Shown one piece after another: positions 1 to 5,816 of a DNA stretch of 6,388 nucleotides. Source of the DNA: an uncultured Clostridia bacterium (lineage in GTDB: Bacteria > Bacillota > Clostridia > Oscillospirales > Butyricicoccaceae); assembly GCA_910586575.1 (NCBI GenBank), contig CAJUJQ010000167.1, positions 1-6,388 on the forward strand. Direction: 5' to 3'. Numbering within the stretch: position 1 is the first letter of the stretch; the number at the start of each line of letters is the position of its first letter. A model generated the notes under the pieces. It saw only the letters and a list, made by a program, of their open reading frames with translations. It was not told where the DNA came from and did no database searches. Position numbers and translations under genes: made by a program.

Positions 1-86
1 ACCGCCCGCCGCGCAGGCGAACCGAACGGCAAACTTTAACGCACACGAGTATAACATTCACCAATTCCCTCTCATTTCTATACCCA

Positions 87-131
87 GCGGGCGGCGGCTC
101 GGGGTCCCGCTGCTGCCGCCCGCGCTTTCCT
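87..131 (+). terminator. GC-rich hairpin upstream of the IIA gene; probable terminator of an upstream gene or leader structure
   Basis: Bases 87-98 pair with 112-123 in a 12-bp stem (GCGGGCGGC against GCCGCCCGC plus three inner pairs, one of them G-T), with a 13-base loop. A pyrimidine-rich tail with scattered T runs follows (CTTTCCTATTTC). The tail is weaker than in a classic intrinsic terminator, so it may instead be a 5' leader structure. I see no convincing promoter between the hairpin and the gene start at 167, so transcription may reach the gene through it. Confidence 0.4.
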
Positions 132-166
132 ATTTCAAATACTCTGCCGTTTCAGGAGGTTCCATT

Positions 167-532
167 ATGAAGGTTATTTATGAAAACAAGGTCAAGGCGC
201 TTGGCAGCTGTGTCAGCGAGTTCCAGGACGCGGGCTTCTTCATCCTTTTTGGCGACAGTGCCCCGGAGGAGCTGCGCGATTACTGCTATTCGGTTGACGT
301 CCAGCCAATTAACGGCACGATTGCAGCCGGTCAGATTCTCAAGGTCGGCGCAAACGAGTACCGTATCACCGCCGTCGGCGAGGAAGCGCCGGTAACGTTG
401 GCAGGTCTTGGGCACTGCACCGTGAATTTCAGCGGCCAGGCCGAGGCCGAAATGCTCGGCACCATTTACGTAGAAAACAAGCCGATGCCCGAGGTGGCGG
501 TGGGCACCGTGATTCAGATTATCGAAGCGTAA
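167..532 (+). CDS. PTS glucitol/sorbitol IIA-like protein (SrlB/GutB family), phosphorylatable His missing
   Basis: The 121-residue product matches the whole length of the glucitol/sorbitol-type enzyme IIA family: an MKVIYE start, the SAPEELRDYC block (31-40), the EYRITAVGEEA block (64-74), the LGHCTVNFSG block (81-90) and the AEMLGTIYV block. SrlB normally receives phosphate from HPr on a histidine at about position 43 (in E. coli YCFIHCHGELKG) and passes it to IIB/IIC in the membrane. The ungapped equivalent here is YCYSVDVQPING, with Val at 43. The only histidine in the protein is H83, in the structural LGH motif. No IIB or IIC genes are nearby. AGGAGG at 154-159, 7 bases before the ATG, supports this start, and pgi follows after 13 bases. 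Family membership is clear. A classical phosphotransfer role is doubtful, and a regulatory or sensory role tied to glucose-6-phosphate metabolism is my inference. Confidence 0.85.
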   Translation: MKVIYENKVKALGSCVSEFQDAGFFILFGDSAPEELRDYCYSVDVQPINGTIAAGQILKVGANEYRITAVGEEAPVTLAGLGHCTVNFSGQAEAEMLGTIYVENKPMPEVAVGTVIQIIEA

Positions 533-545
533 GGGGGAAAACGAA

Positions 546-1883
546 ATGGCAATCCGTTTGAATCTTCAAAACGCAGGCCTGCGGGAGCATGAGCTGGAAT
601 ACGCGCGCCCGCTCGCCGAAGCTGCGAACCGTGCCCTGCACGAGCGTTCAGGCGCGGGCAGTGAAATGCTGGGCTGGCTCGACCTGCCCGAGGCCTATGA
701 CCGGGAGGAATTCGCCCGGATTCAGGCCGCTGCAAAGCGTATCCAGGAGCAGAGCGAGGTGCTGGTTGCGATCGGCATCGGCGGCAGCTACCTTGGCGCG
801 CGGGCGGGGCTGGAATTTGTCAAAGGCCCGTTCGGCAACCAGCTGCGGAATAAAGGCGCTGAAGTTTATTTTGCGGGAAACAACCTGAGTTCCGCTTATG
901 TGCAGAACCTGTTTGATATCATCGGCGATCGTGATTTTTCGGTGAACGTGATTTCCAAGTCGGGCACGACGACCGAGCCTGCGGTTGCGTTCCGCCTGTT
1001 CAAGGCCAGGCTGGAAGAAAAGTATGGCAAGGACGGCGCGCGGGAGCGCATCTACGCGACCACCGACGCGCACAAGGGCGCGCTGCGTGGGCTTGCGGAA
1101 GAGGAAGGCTACGAAACCTTTGTCGTGCCGGACAACATTGGCGGGCGGTTCTCCTGCCTGAGCGCGGTCGGACTGCTGCCGATGGCGGCGGGCGGCATGG
1201 ACATTGCGCGGGTCATGCAGGGCTGTGCGGACGCACGCACGGCGTACAGCAACCCGAAGCTGTCCGAAAACGACGCAATGCGCTACGCGTCGGTGCGTTA
1301 CGGCATGCTTGCAAAGGGCAAGTGCACCGAAATCCTTGCAAGCTACGAGCCGTCGCTGACCATGTTCGGCGAATGGTACAAGCAGCTGATGGCAGAATCC
1401 GAGGGCAAGGACGGCAAGGGGCTGTTCCCGGTTTCGGCGAACTTTACCACTGACCTGCACTCCATCGGGCAGTTCATACAGGACGGCGCGCGCAGCCTGT
1501 TTGAAACCGTGCTGTGGGTGGAGCGGTCCGGGCACGACCTCACCGTCCCGGAAGACCCGGCGAACGTGGATGGGCTGAACTTTGCTGCGGGCATGACCAT
1601 GCAGCAGATGAACGAAAAGGCAATGAAGGGCACGCTTCTGGCCCACGTGGACGGCGGCACGCCCAACGTGGTCATCACGCTTGACCGGCTGGACGATTAC
1701 ACCTTCGGCGAGCTGGTATATTTCTTCTGGAAGAGCCTTGCGGTGTCCGGCTATCTGCTGGGGGTCAACCCGTTCGACCAGCCCGGCGTGGAAGCCTATA
1801 AGAAAAATATGTTCGCGCTGCTCGGCAAACCGGGCTTTGAATCGGCAAAGGCCGCGCTCGAAGCGCGCCTTCAGGGAATCTAA
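546..1883 (+). CDS. pgi: Glucose-6-phosphate isomerase
   Basis: This cytoplasmic enzyme interconverts glucose 6-phosphate and fructose 6-phosphate in glycolysis and gluconeogenesis. The 445 residues are the usual length for the short bacterial (Bacillus-type) form. Visible motifs are IGIGGSYLGAR (76-86), the phosphate-binding SKSGTTTEP (137-145), PGI signature 1 around DNIGGRFS (196-203) and PGI signature 2, GYLLGVNPFDQPGVEAYKK (402-420). The catalytic residues can be placed as E284 (AESEGKDG), H305 (DLHSIGQ) and K419, so the enzyme should be active. A purine-rich ribosome site (AAGGGGGAAAA) precedes the ATG and the gap to the IIA-like gene is 13 bases, so the two are very likely co-transcribed. 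I see no clear intrinsic terminator after its stop. The next gene has its own promoter only about 30 bases downstream. Confidence 0.97.
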   Translation: MAIRLNLQNAGLREHELEYARPLAEAANRALHERSGAGSEMLGWLDLPEAYDREEFARIQAAAKRIQEQSEVLVAIGIGGSYLGARAGLEFVKGPFGNQLRNKGAEVYFAGNNLSSAYVQNLFDIIGDRDFSVNVISKSGTTTEPAVAFRLFKARLEEKYGKDGARERIYATTDAHKGALRGLAEEEGYETFVVPDNIGGRFSCLSAVGLLPMAAGGMDIARVMQGCADARTAYSNPKLSENDAMRYASVRYGMLAKGKCTEILASYEPSLTMFGEWYKQLMAESEGKDGKGLFPVSANFTTDLHSIGQFIQDGARSLFETVLWVERSGHDLTVPEDPANVDGLNFAAGMTMQQMNEKAMKGTLLAHVDGGTPNVVITLDRLDDYTFGELVYFFWKSLAVSGYLLGVNPFDQPGVEAYKKNMFALLGKPGFESAKAALEARLQGI

Positions 1884-1913
1884 AAGGCCGATCCGCTTTG
1901 GAGAAAAACCCGC

Positions 1914-1942
1914 TTGCAAAATGGCCCTGCTTCATGTATAAT
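1914..1942 (+). promoter_or_regulatory. Sigma-A type promoter of the ROK-HAD operon
   Basis: TTGCAA at 1914-1919 (4 of 6 matches to TTGACA), a 17-base spacer and a perfect TATAAT at 1937-1942. The predicted transcript start is near 1949, giving a leader of about 30 bases to the ATG at 1981. The promoter lies entirely in the gap after pgi. Confidence 0.75.
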
Positions 1943-1943
1943 A

Positions 1944-1957
1944 GCTTTGATAAAAGC
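1944..1957. promoter_or_regulatory. Short palindrome at the transcript start; possible operator
   Basis: GCTTT and AAAGC flank the four bases GATA and are centred on the predicted transcription start of the ROK gene. Many ROK regulators control their own operon, and an operator here would block initiation. The arms are only 5 bp, so chance is a real possibility. Confidence 0.25.
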
Positions 1958-1980
1958 CTTACCAAAAGTGAGTGGATGTC

Positions 1981-3072
1981 ATGACAACAGGCAGTAAGAA
2001 GCAAGCGGCGGAACGGATTTTTGATTTGCTCCGCACCGAGCGGGAGCTGACCCGGCAGGATATCGCGGCGCGCCTGGCGCTGAGCATGCCGACGACCCTG
2101 CAAAATGTGACCGGGCTGCTGGAAGCCGGGATTTTGGAGGAAAGCGGCGCGGCCAGATCGAACGGCGGGCGCAAGGCGCGCAAGCTCCGCCTGCGGGCGG
2201 ACGCGGGCTGGGTGCTCGGCATTGACGCGGCGGTGCACCAAACCGTGCTGGCCGGGGCCGACCTGCTGGGGGAGGTGCGGTGCAGCCGGGTGCTCCCGCT
2301 CCCGTTCGAGGATACCCCCGGGTGGTACGGGGCATTGCACGAAGCCTTGGCTGGTTTTGTAAAGGAAGAGATACCCGCGCCCGTGTTGGGCGCGGGGGTT
2401 TCCTTTCCCGGCACGCTCGACAGCCCCGATTCAGTCAGCTCGCATATTTTTGGGCTTTCGCATATGGGGCTGGAGCGCTTCCGACGGTGTATCCCATTCC
2501 CGGCGGTTTTTGAAAACGATGCAAACAGCGCCTGCCGCGCCGAGCAGCGCACCGCGCGGGACAGCTTTTTCTATGTCTCGCTGAATGAAACGGTGGGCGG
2601 CGCAGCCATGCTGGACGGCAGGCTGCTCGCTGGGGATACCTTCCAGGCTGGGGAAGTCGGGCACATCCTGTTATTCCCGGGTGGGAAGCAATGCTATTGC
2701 GGAAAGTATGGCTGTGCGGACGCCTATCTTTCGCCGAAGGCGCTGGGAAGCGGCTTTTTCGCCCGTCTGCACGCGGGCGACGGCGAGGCGCGGGAGCGCT
2801 GGGAGCAGTACCTGGAACAGCTCGCTGTCCTGCTGACCAATTTGCGGATGCTGTATAATATGGATTTGGTGGTCGGTGGGGAAGTGGGGGTACAGCTGAT
2901 TCCCGACCTTGCCGCCCTGCGTGAAAAAGCGGCGGCTTATGACCGGTTTGCACGCGATATCGATTATATTTACCCCTGTATCTGCCGGGAGCATGCCTGC
3001 GCGGCGGGCGCGGCAAAGCTGGCGCTGGACCGGTTCGGGGCACGGATTTTAGAGGGAAAGGAAACAGGATGA
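1981..3072 (+). CDS. ROK-family transcriptional regulator (winged HTH plus ROK sugar-kinase-like domain)
   Basis: The N-terminal 65 or so residues form a winged helix-turn-helix (ELTRQDIAARLALSMPTTLQ, then LLEAGILEE and the basic NGGRKARKLRL). The rest is a ROK domain. Numbering from the alternative GTG start at 1972 (366 aa), one sees the catalytic-Asp region ENDAN (181-185), VGGAAMLDGRL (208-218), GEVGH (227-231) and the zinc motif CYCGKYGC (241-248), with all four zinc ligands kept. The ATP-phosphate loop DIGGTK of true ROK kinases is replaced by GIDAAVHQ (83-90), as in regulators such as XylR and NagC. I therefore read it as a sugar-sensing repressor, not a kinase. The ATG at 1981 is preferred because GAGTGGA sits just upstream, whereas the GTG at 1972 has no ribosome site. 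The gene overlaps the HAD gene by 4 bases. The effector sugar is unknown. Confidence 0.88.
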   Translation: MTTGSKKQAAERIFDLLRTERELTRQDIAARLALSMPTTLQNVTGLLEAGILEESGAARSNGGRKARKLRLRADAGWVLGIDAAVHQTVLAGADLLGEVRCSRVLPLPFEDTPGWYGALHEALAGFVKEEIPAPVLGAGVSFPGTLDSPDSVSSHIFGLSHMGLERFRRCIPFPAVFENDANSACRAEQRTARDSFFYVSLNETVGGAAMLDGRLLAGDTFQAGEVGHILLFPGGKQCYCGKYGCADAYLSPKALGSGFFARLHAGDGEARERWEQYLEQLAVLLTNLRMLYNMDLVVGGEVGVQLIPDLAALREKAAAYDRFARDIDYIYPCICREHACAAGAAKLALDRFGARILEGKETG

Positions 3073-3719
3073 AAAAAGCGGCTATTTTTGATATGGACGG
3101 CTTGCTGTTCGATACCGAGCGCTTGTACCGGGACAGCTGGGTGATTGTGGCAAAGCGCTTCGGGCAGGAGCCTGACCCGGCGTTCCCGCGCGCCATCTGC
3201 GGCACCAGCGGGGCGCACTCGCTTGAGGTCATCCGGACGCATTATCCGGCGGTGGACGCACAGGCTTTCTGGGACTGCGGCGTTGCCCGGGTGGATGAGC
3301 TGACGGCGCGGTCAGTACCGGTGAAACCGGGGGCGGTGGAAATCCTGGCGTTTTTCCGGGAACGCGGCATGAAGCTGGCGGTTGCCAGCAGCAGCCCATA
3401 CGAAATGATCCTCCGAAACCTGGAAAAATCCGGGCTGAAAGGATATTTTGCGGTCGTGCTGAGCGGCGAACAGGTCGAGCGCGGCAAGCCAGAACCGGAT
3501 ATTTTCCTGAAGGCGGCTGCGTTGCTCGGCTGCGCCCCGACGGACTGCTATGTGTTCGAGGACGGTATTAACGGTTCCCGGGCGGGGGTTGCGGCGGGCT
3601 GCGCCACCGTAATGGTGCCTGACCTGACACCGCCGACCGATGACCTGAAACAGGGCTGTACCGCGATTTGCGTCAGTCTGCTCGAGGCGCGGGACCGAAT
3701 GGAAAACGGGTTGTTATAA
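3069..3719 (+). CDS. HAD-superfamily hydrolase, beta-phosphoglucomutase / sugar-phosphatase-like
   Basis: The 216-residue product has every HAD motif of subfamily IA. Motif I is FDMDGLLFDTE, with nucleophile D8 and acid/base D10. Motif II is VASSSP (105-110), the motif III lysine is K140 in GKPEPDIF, and motif IV is FEDGINGSRAG, with E164 and D165 binding Mg2+. A helical cap domain lies between motifs I and II (about residues 15-85). This group covers beta-phosphoglucomutase, 2-deoxyglucose-6-phosphatase and related low-specificity sugar phosphatases (YniC-like), and sequence alone does not settle the substrate. The start overlaps the stop of the ROK gene (ATGA), so the two are translationally coupled. 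This suggests the regulator senses, and the enzyme handles, a related hexose or hexose phosphate. A cytoplasmic enzyme is expected. Confidence 0.9.
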   Translation: MKKAAIFDMDGLLFDTERLYRDSWVIVAKRFGQEPDPAFPRAICGTSGAHSLEVIRTHYPAVDAQAFWDCGVARVDELTARSVPVKPGAVEILAFFRERGMKLAVASSSPYEMILRNLEKSGLKGYFAVVLSGEQVERGKPEPDIFLKAAALLGCAPTDCYVFEDGINGSRAGVAAGCATVMVPDLTPPTDDLKQGCTAICVSLLEARDRMENGLL

Positions 3720-3752
3720 GCTGAAATTTAAGATATCTCTGAACGATGAAGA

Positions 3753-3806
3753 ACCTGTACGCACAGACCGCGAACCGCGTCCGTGAATACAGGTCCTTTC
3801 TGTTTT
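3753..3806 (+). terminator. Intrinsic terminator of the ROK-HAD operon
   Basis: ACCTGTA (3753-3759) pairs with TACAGGT (3788-3794). An inner stem of CACAGA with TCCGTG (one mismatch) and CGCG with CGCG closes on a small loop. A T-rich tail follows (CCTTTCTGTTTT, 3795-3806). It lies 33 bases after the HAD stop codon. Confidence 0.75.
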
Positions 3807-3811
3807 GCTAT

Positions 3812-3972
3812 TAGTGCTCCATCCAGTCAGAAAGCGGACTTGGTCTTGGAGCGGGATTTTCGCAGGGCAAGGCAGAGGACGCAGGCGGGCTGACGCCCTC
3901 GGGAGACGATAACGCAATCATGCGGAAATCCAGCCCAAGAACGAGTTCGATTTTTGGCCGGATGGAGCACTA
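3812..3972. repeat. 161-bp palindromic element with 13-bp perfect terminal inverted repeats (MITE-like)
   Basis: TAGTGCTCCATCC at 3812-3824 is matched exactly by its reverse complement at 3960-3972. The symmetry continues inward: aligning 3812-3863 with the reverse complement of 3922-3972 gives 42 matches in 52 columns, and most differences are transitions that would still allow G-U pairs in RNA. The 58-base centre holds a smaller hairpin, GGGC-TGAC-GCCC (3887-3898). Both ends finish in TA, which would fit insertion at a TA dinucleotide, as in IS630/Tc1-mariner-mobilised elements. There is no open reading frame of note. It looks like a non-autonomous mobile repeat or a structured RNA. My impression that similar sequences are dispersed in gut Clostridia comes from memory and is unchecked. 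Confidence 0.7.
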
Positions 3973-4157
3973 GGTGAATAACTTAAAACCCTGCTAAGGC
4001 CAGCCGCTCATTGCAGCACCCTTTCTATATTGATCGAATAGCATTCCTTTCCCCGAATGTCAGGAACGCCGATTCACAAAAAAACACTCTCCACAAAACG
4101 GGAAAAAGCCCATAAAGCATACAAACGCAACACGAACCCCAGAAGGAGCGGACAAAA
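3973..4157. other. Intergenic remainder upstream of the acetyltransferase; no feature recognised
   Basis: I see no open frame and no convincing -35/-10 pair here; TTGATC (4030) and TTCACA (4073) lack a suitably spaced -10. The only clear signal is the ribosome site AGAAGGAG at 4141-4148, which belongs to the next gene. Confidence 0.5.
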
Positions 4158-4559
4158 ATGGAAATCGAATACAAGGAATCAAAGGAATTCATGGCAGAGC
4201 AGCTGCGGGAGCTGTTCTGCTCGGTAGGCTGGAAATCGGGCAGCTACGCGGAGCGTCTGGTAACCGCAATGCGGAACTCCTCCCATGTCATCACCGCCTG
4301 GTACGGCGACAATCTGATCGGCCTGGTACGCAGCCTGGATGACGGGGAGGCGGTCGCGTTCATCCACTATCTGCTGGTGCGCCCGGAGTACCAAAAACAC
4401 CACATTGGCGGCAGCCTGCTCACCAAACTGTTGGCGTATTACGAGAGTTACCTGTATGTCAAAATGATGCCTTCCGATAAGGCGTTGATTCCATTCTATG
4501 AAAAGTACGGCTTCCGTATTTACGACAATTACACCGCCATGGAAATCGACCGGCTGTAA
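4158..4559 (+). CDS. GNAT-family N-acetyltransferase
   Basis: The 133-residue protein has the compact GNAT layout: strands around HVITAWYGDNLIGLVRSL (43-60), FIHYLLVRPEYQ (68-79) leading into the acetyl-CoA pyrophosphate loop QKHHIGGSLL (79-88), and the C-terminal FYEKYGFRIYDNYTAMEI (113-130). The loop follows Q/R-x-x-G-x-G/A except that the first Gly is His (H82), a tolerable but noticeable change. It should transfer an acetyl group from acetyl-CoA to an amine on a small molecule or protein; the acceptor cannot be read from the sequence. AGAAGGAG at 4141-4148 supports the ATG. The next gene starts 15 bases after its stop, so the two form an operon. Confidence 0.88.
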   Translation: MEIEYKESKEFMAEQLRELFCSVGWKSGSYAERLVTAMRNSSHVITAWYGDNLIGLVRSLDDGEAVAFIHYLLVRPEYQKHHIGGSLLTKLLAYYESYLYVKMMPSDKALIPFYEKYGFRIYDNYTAMEIDRL

Positions 4560-4574
4560 GAGGAGGGATTACCG

Positions 4575-5132
4575 ATGCAGCGCAACACATTAGGGCTGGC
4601 GCACGCCTTTTTACAGCGCTATGTGTGCCCGGGCGATACCTGCATTGACGCAACCGCCGGACGCGGGCGGGACACCGCCTTCCTCTGCCGCCTGACCGGG
4701 GAAACCGGGCGGGTACTTGCCTTCGACATTCAAGAAGAGGCTGTCCGGCAGACACGCGCGCTGCTGGAACAGGAAGGGCTTTCCGCCGAGGTCTACCTGG
4801 ACAGCCACGCCCATATGGCGCGCTATCTGCCGCCCGGAAGCGCACAGGCAATCGTATTCAACTTTGGACGCCTGCCGGGCGGTGACCCGCAGATTTTCAC
4901 CACTGCGGAAAGCTCTGTTCCAGCCCTTGAAGCCGCACAGGGGCTGCTCGCCCCCGGCGGCGTGATGAGCCTTTCCCTCTACTACGGCGGCGCGAACGGT
5001 TACGCAGAGCGGGACGCCATCTTAGGATATCTGCGCACCTTGGACGATCGGAAATACACCGTTTTAACCATGGATTGGGCGAATCGCAGGAATGAGCCGC
5101 CTATTCCTGTTTTCGTTTGGAAGGAAGCATAA
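4575..5132 (+). CDS. mnmM: Class I SAM-dependent methyltransferase of the YtqB/MnmM family (tRNA mnm5(s2)U34 methyltransferase)
   Basis: The 185-residue product follows B. subtilis YtqB closely from end to end. It has SAM motif I DATAGRGRDTAFL (25-37), the acidic AFDIQEEAV (49-57), the family block FNFGRLPGGDPQIFTT (95-110), a proline-rich strand region LLAPGGVMSLSLYYGG and the C-terminal NRRNEPPIPVFV (170-181). The family was long labelled putative rRNA methylase. YtqB has since been assigned as MnmM, which methylates the 5-aminomethyl group of wobble uridine in tRNA, a job done by MnmC in E. coli. The family assignment is firm, and the tRNA role is transferred by homology. AGGAGG at 4561-4566, 8 bases from the ATG, sets the start. 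The gene ends about 80 bases before a bidirectional terminator. Confidence 0.88.
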   Translation: MQRNTLGLAHAFLQRYVCPGDTCIDATAGRGRDTAFLCRLTGETGRVLAFDIQEEAVRQTRALLEQEGLSAEVYLDSHAHMARYLPPGSAQAIVFNFGRLPGGDPQIFTTAESSVPALEAAQGLLAPGGVMSLSLYYGGANGYAERDAILGYLRTLDDRKYTVLTMDWANRRNEPPIPVFVWKEA

Positions 5133-5209
5133 ACCATCTGTCGAAAGAATAGCGGGTAGTGTGGTTTCGCGCGGCGAATGATTTCGGCTTATAGTAATGA
5201 AACATTGAA

Positions 5210-5247
5210 AAAAAACGACTGCATTCTCAGAAATACAGTCGTTTTTT
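5210..5247. terminator. Bidirectional intrinsic terminator between convergent mnmM and XRE genes
   Basis: AAAAAACGACTG (5210-5221) is the exact reverse complement of CAGTCGTTTTTT (5236-5247): a 12-bp stem with a 14-base loop and U-tracts in either direction. On the minus strand its first two bases overlap the XRE stop codon (5248-5246). It serves the mnmM operon from the left and the XRE gene from the right. Confidence 0.9.
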
Positions 5248-5575
5248 ATGTTTTATCTTGAAGCTTAGACAGCTGTTTGATTTGTTCCAGCGCGTACTCC
5301 TGGAATTCTGGCCGCAGGGTTTTAAAAATTTGCAGCGCCTCATCGAATTTACTGTTTTCCACGGGCATATCCAGAAACATTTCCCCTTCGCCAGTTTCCA
5401 ACCAATGTGCATTCACATGATACCGCTCACAAATATGCCGGAGAAAGAGTGCTTTCGGTGGAACGCGGCCATATTCAATATTGCTGATAACGTCTCGGCT
5501 GACACCTAATTTCTCGCCGAATTCCCGCTGGGAAAGTTTCAGCGTCTCCCGGACCGTCTTAATTCTTCTAATCAC
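5246..5575 (-). CDS. XRE/Cro-cI family helix-turn-helix repressor
   Basis: Read from the GTG at 5575 the protein is 109 aa. It has an N-terminal HTH_3 domain (IKTVRETLKLSQREFGEKLG, then VSRDVISNIEYGRVPP to residue 40; recognition helix near 25-35), the family tail RYHVNAHWLETGEGEMF (51-67) and a helical C-terminus (FDEALQIFKTL, EYALEQIKQLSKLQ) likely to dimerise. Proteins of this type repress their own promoters and those of phages and integrative elements. AAGGAGG at 5583-5589 lies 7 bases before this GTG but only 1 base before the ATG at 5581, so the GTG is the better start; the ATG would add two residues. The longer frame back to 5638 is unlikely because those codons lie upstream of the predicted transcript start (about 5600). 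No partner gene is in the window, so the target is unknown. Confidence 0.9.
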   Translation of the reverse strand: MIRRIKTVRETLKLSQREFGEKLGVSRDVISNIEYGRVPPKALFLRHICERYHVNAHWLETGEGEMFLDMPVENSKFDEALQIFKTLRPEFQEYALEQIKQLSKLQDKT

Positions 5576-5582
5576 CGCCATA

Positions 5583-5589
5583 CCTCCTT
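5583..5589 (-). promoter_or_regulatory. Ribosome-binding site that decides the XRE start
   Basis: Minus-strand AAGGAGG. The spacing is 7 bases to the GTG at 5575 and 1 base to the ATG at 5581, which favours initiation at the GTG. Confidence 0.8.
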
Positions 5590-5606
5590 TGCCTGAGAAT
5601 AATTTT

Positions 5607-5635
5607 ATCATACAACACAAAAGCGAAACTGTCAA
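5607..5635 (-). promoter_or_regulatory. Consensus promoter of the XRE gene
   Basis: On the minus strand: a perfect TTGACA (5635-5630), a 17-base spacer and TATGAT (5612-5607, 5 of 6). The A/T block at 5640-5647 directly upstream could act as an UP element and is also the outer end of the 24-bp inverted repeat. The predicted start is near 5600, about 25 bases before the GTG start codon. Confidence 0.88.
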
Positions 5636-5642
5636 CACAAAA
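5613..5642 (-). repeat. Two 10-bp direct repeats within the XRE promoter; candidate tandem operators
   Basis: Minus-strand TTTTGTGTTG occurs at 5642-5633 and again at 5622-5613, exactly 20 bp (about two helical turns) apart. The first copy supplies the TTG of the -35 box, and the second abuts the -10 box. This position is ideal for two repressor dimers on one face of the helix. Autoregulation by the XRE protein is the natural inference. Confidence 0.6.
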
Positions 5643-5774
5643 ATTTTCTACCTGAGCGGTTGGGCGGGCATCAGGTCTACCATCTACAGGACAGAGACAT
5701 TTGTCCACGAGTCGACAATACAACCGGCAGAGTATTAGCGGTAAACCGTATAAAAATATGCTTATATTTACGTT

Positions 5775-5804
5775 TTTATAGGATTGTCTTTCTTGATAAG
5801 ACAA
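5775..5804 (-). promoter_or_regulatory. Promoter-like sequence pointing left, overlapping the rightward one
   Basis: On the minus strand: TTGTCT (5804-5799), an 18-base spacer and TATAAA (5780-5775). The -35 hexamers of this and the rightward candidate are the two arms of one 7-bp inverted repeat, so the pair is nearly symmetric. Transcription would run towards the XRE gene. Confidence 0.3.
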
Positions 5805-5813
5805 GAATATAAT
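5784..5813 (+). promoter_or_regulatory. Promoter-like sequence pointing right, inside the inverted-repeat segment
   Basis: TTGTCT (5784-5789, 4 of 6), an 18-base spacer and a perfect TATAAT (5808-5813). In the present orientation it would transcribe out through the right repeat, antisense to the methylase fragment. The region is very AT-rich, so chance matches are easy. Confidence 0.4.
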
Positions 5814-5816
5814 AAT

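Noticed and set aside
1..39. Open frame from the left edge to a TAA at 37-39, possibly the 3' end of an upstream gene
   Set aside because: Only 12 codons are visible, with no recognisable family sequence. It would fit the hairpin at 87 being its terminator but cannot be supported.
648..1919. Long open frame of 423 codons antisense to pgi
   Set aside because: It is a by-product of GC-rich codon use in pgi. It has no ribosome site and no recognisable domain, and pgi is certain.
2435..3232. Antisense open frame of 265 codons across the ROK and HAD genes
   Set aside because: The composition is rich in Arg, Pro and Ala, typical of shadow frames, and it crosses the boundary of two clear genes.
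3720..4157. Searched for a small gene or a promoter for the acetyltransferase operon
   Set aside because: No open frame with a ribosome site was found, and no -35/-10 pair with acceptable spacing. The space is accounted for by the terminator and the palindromic element.
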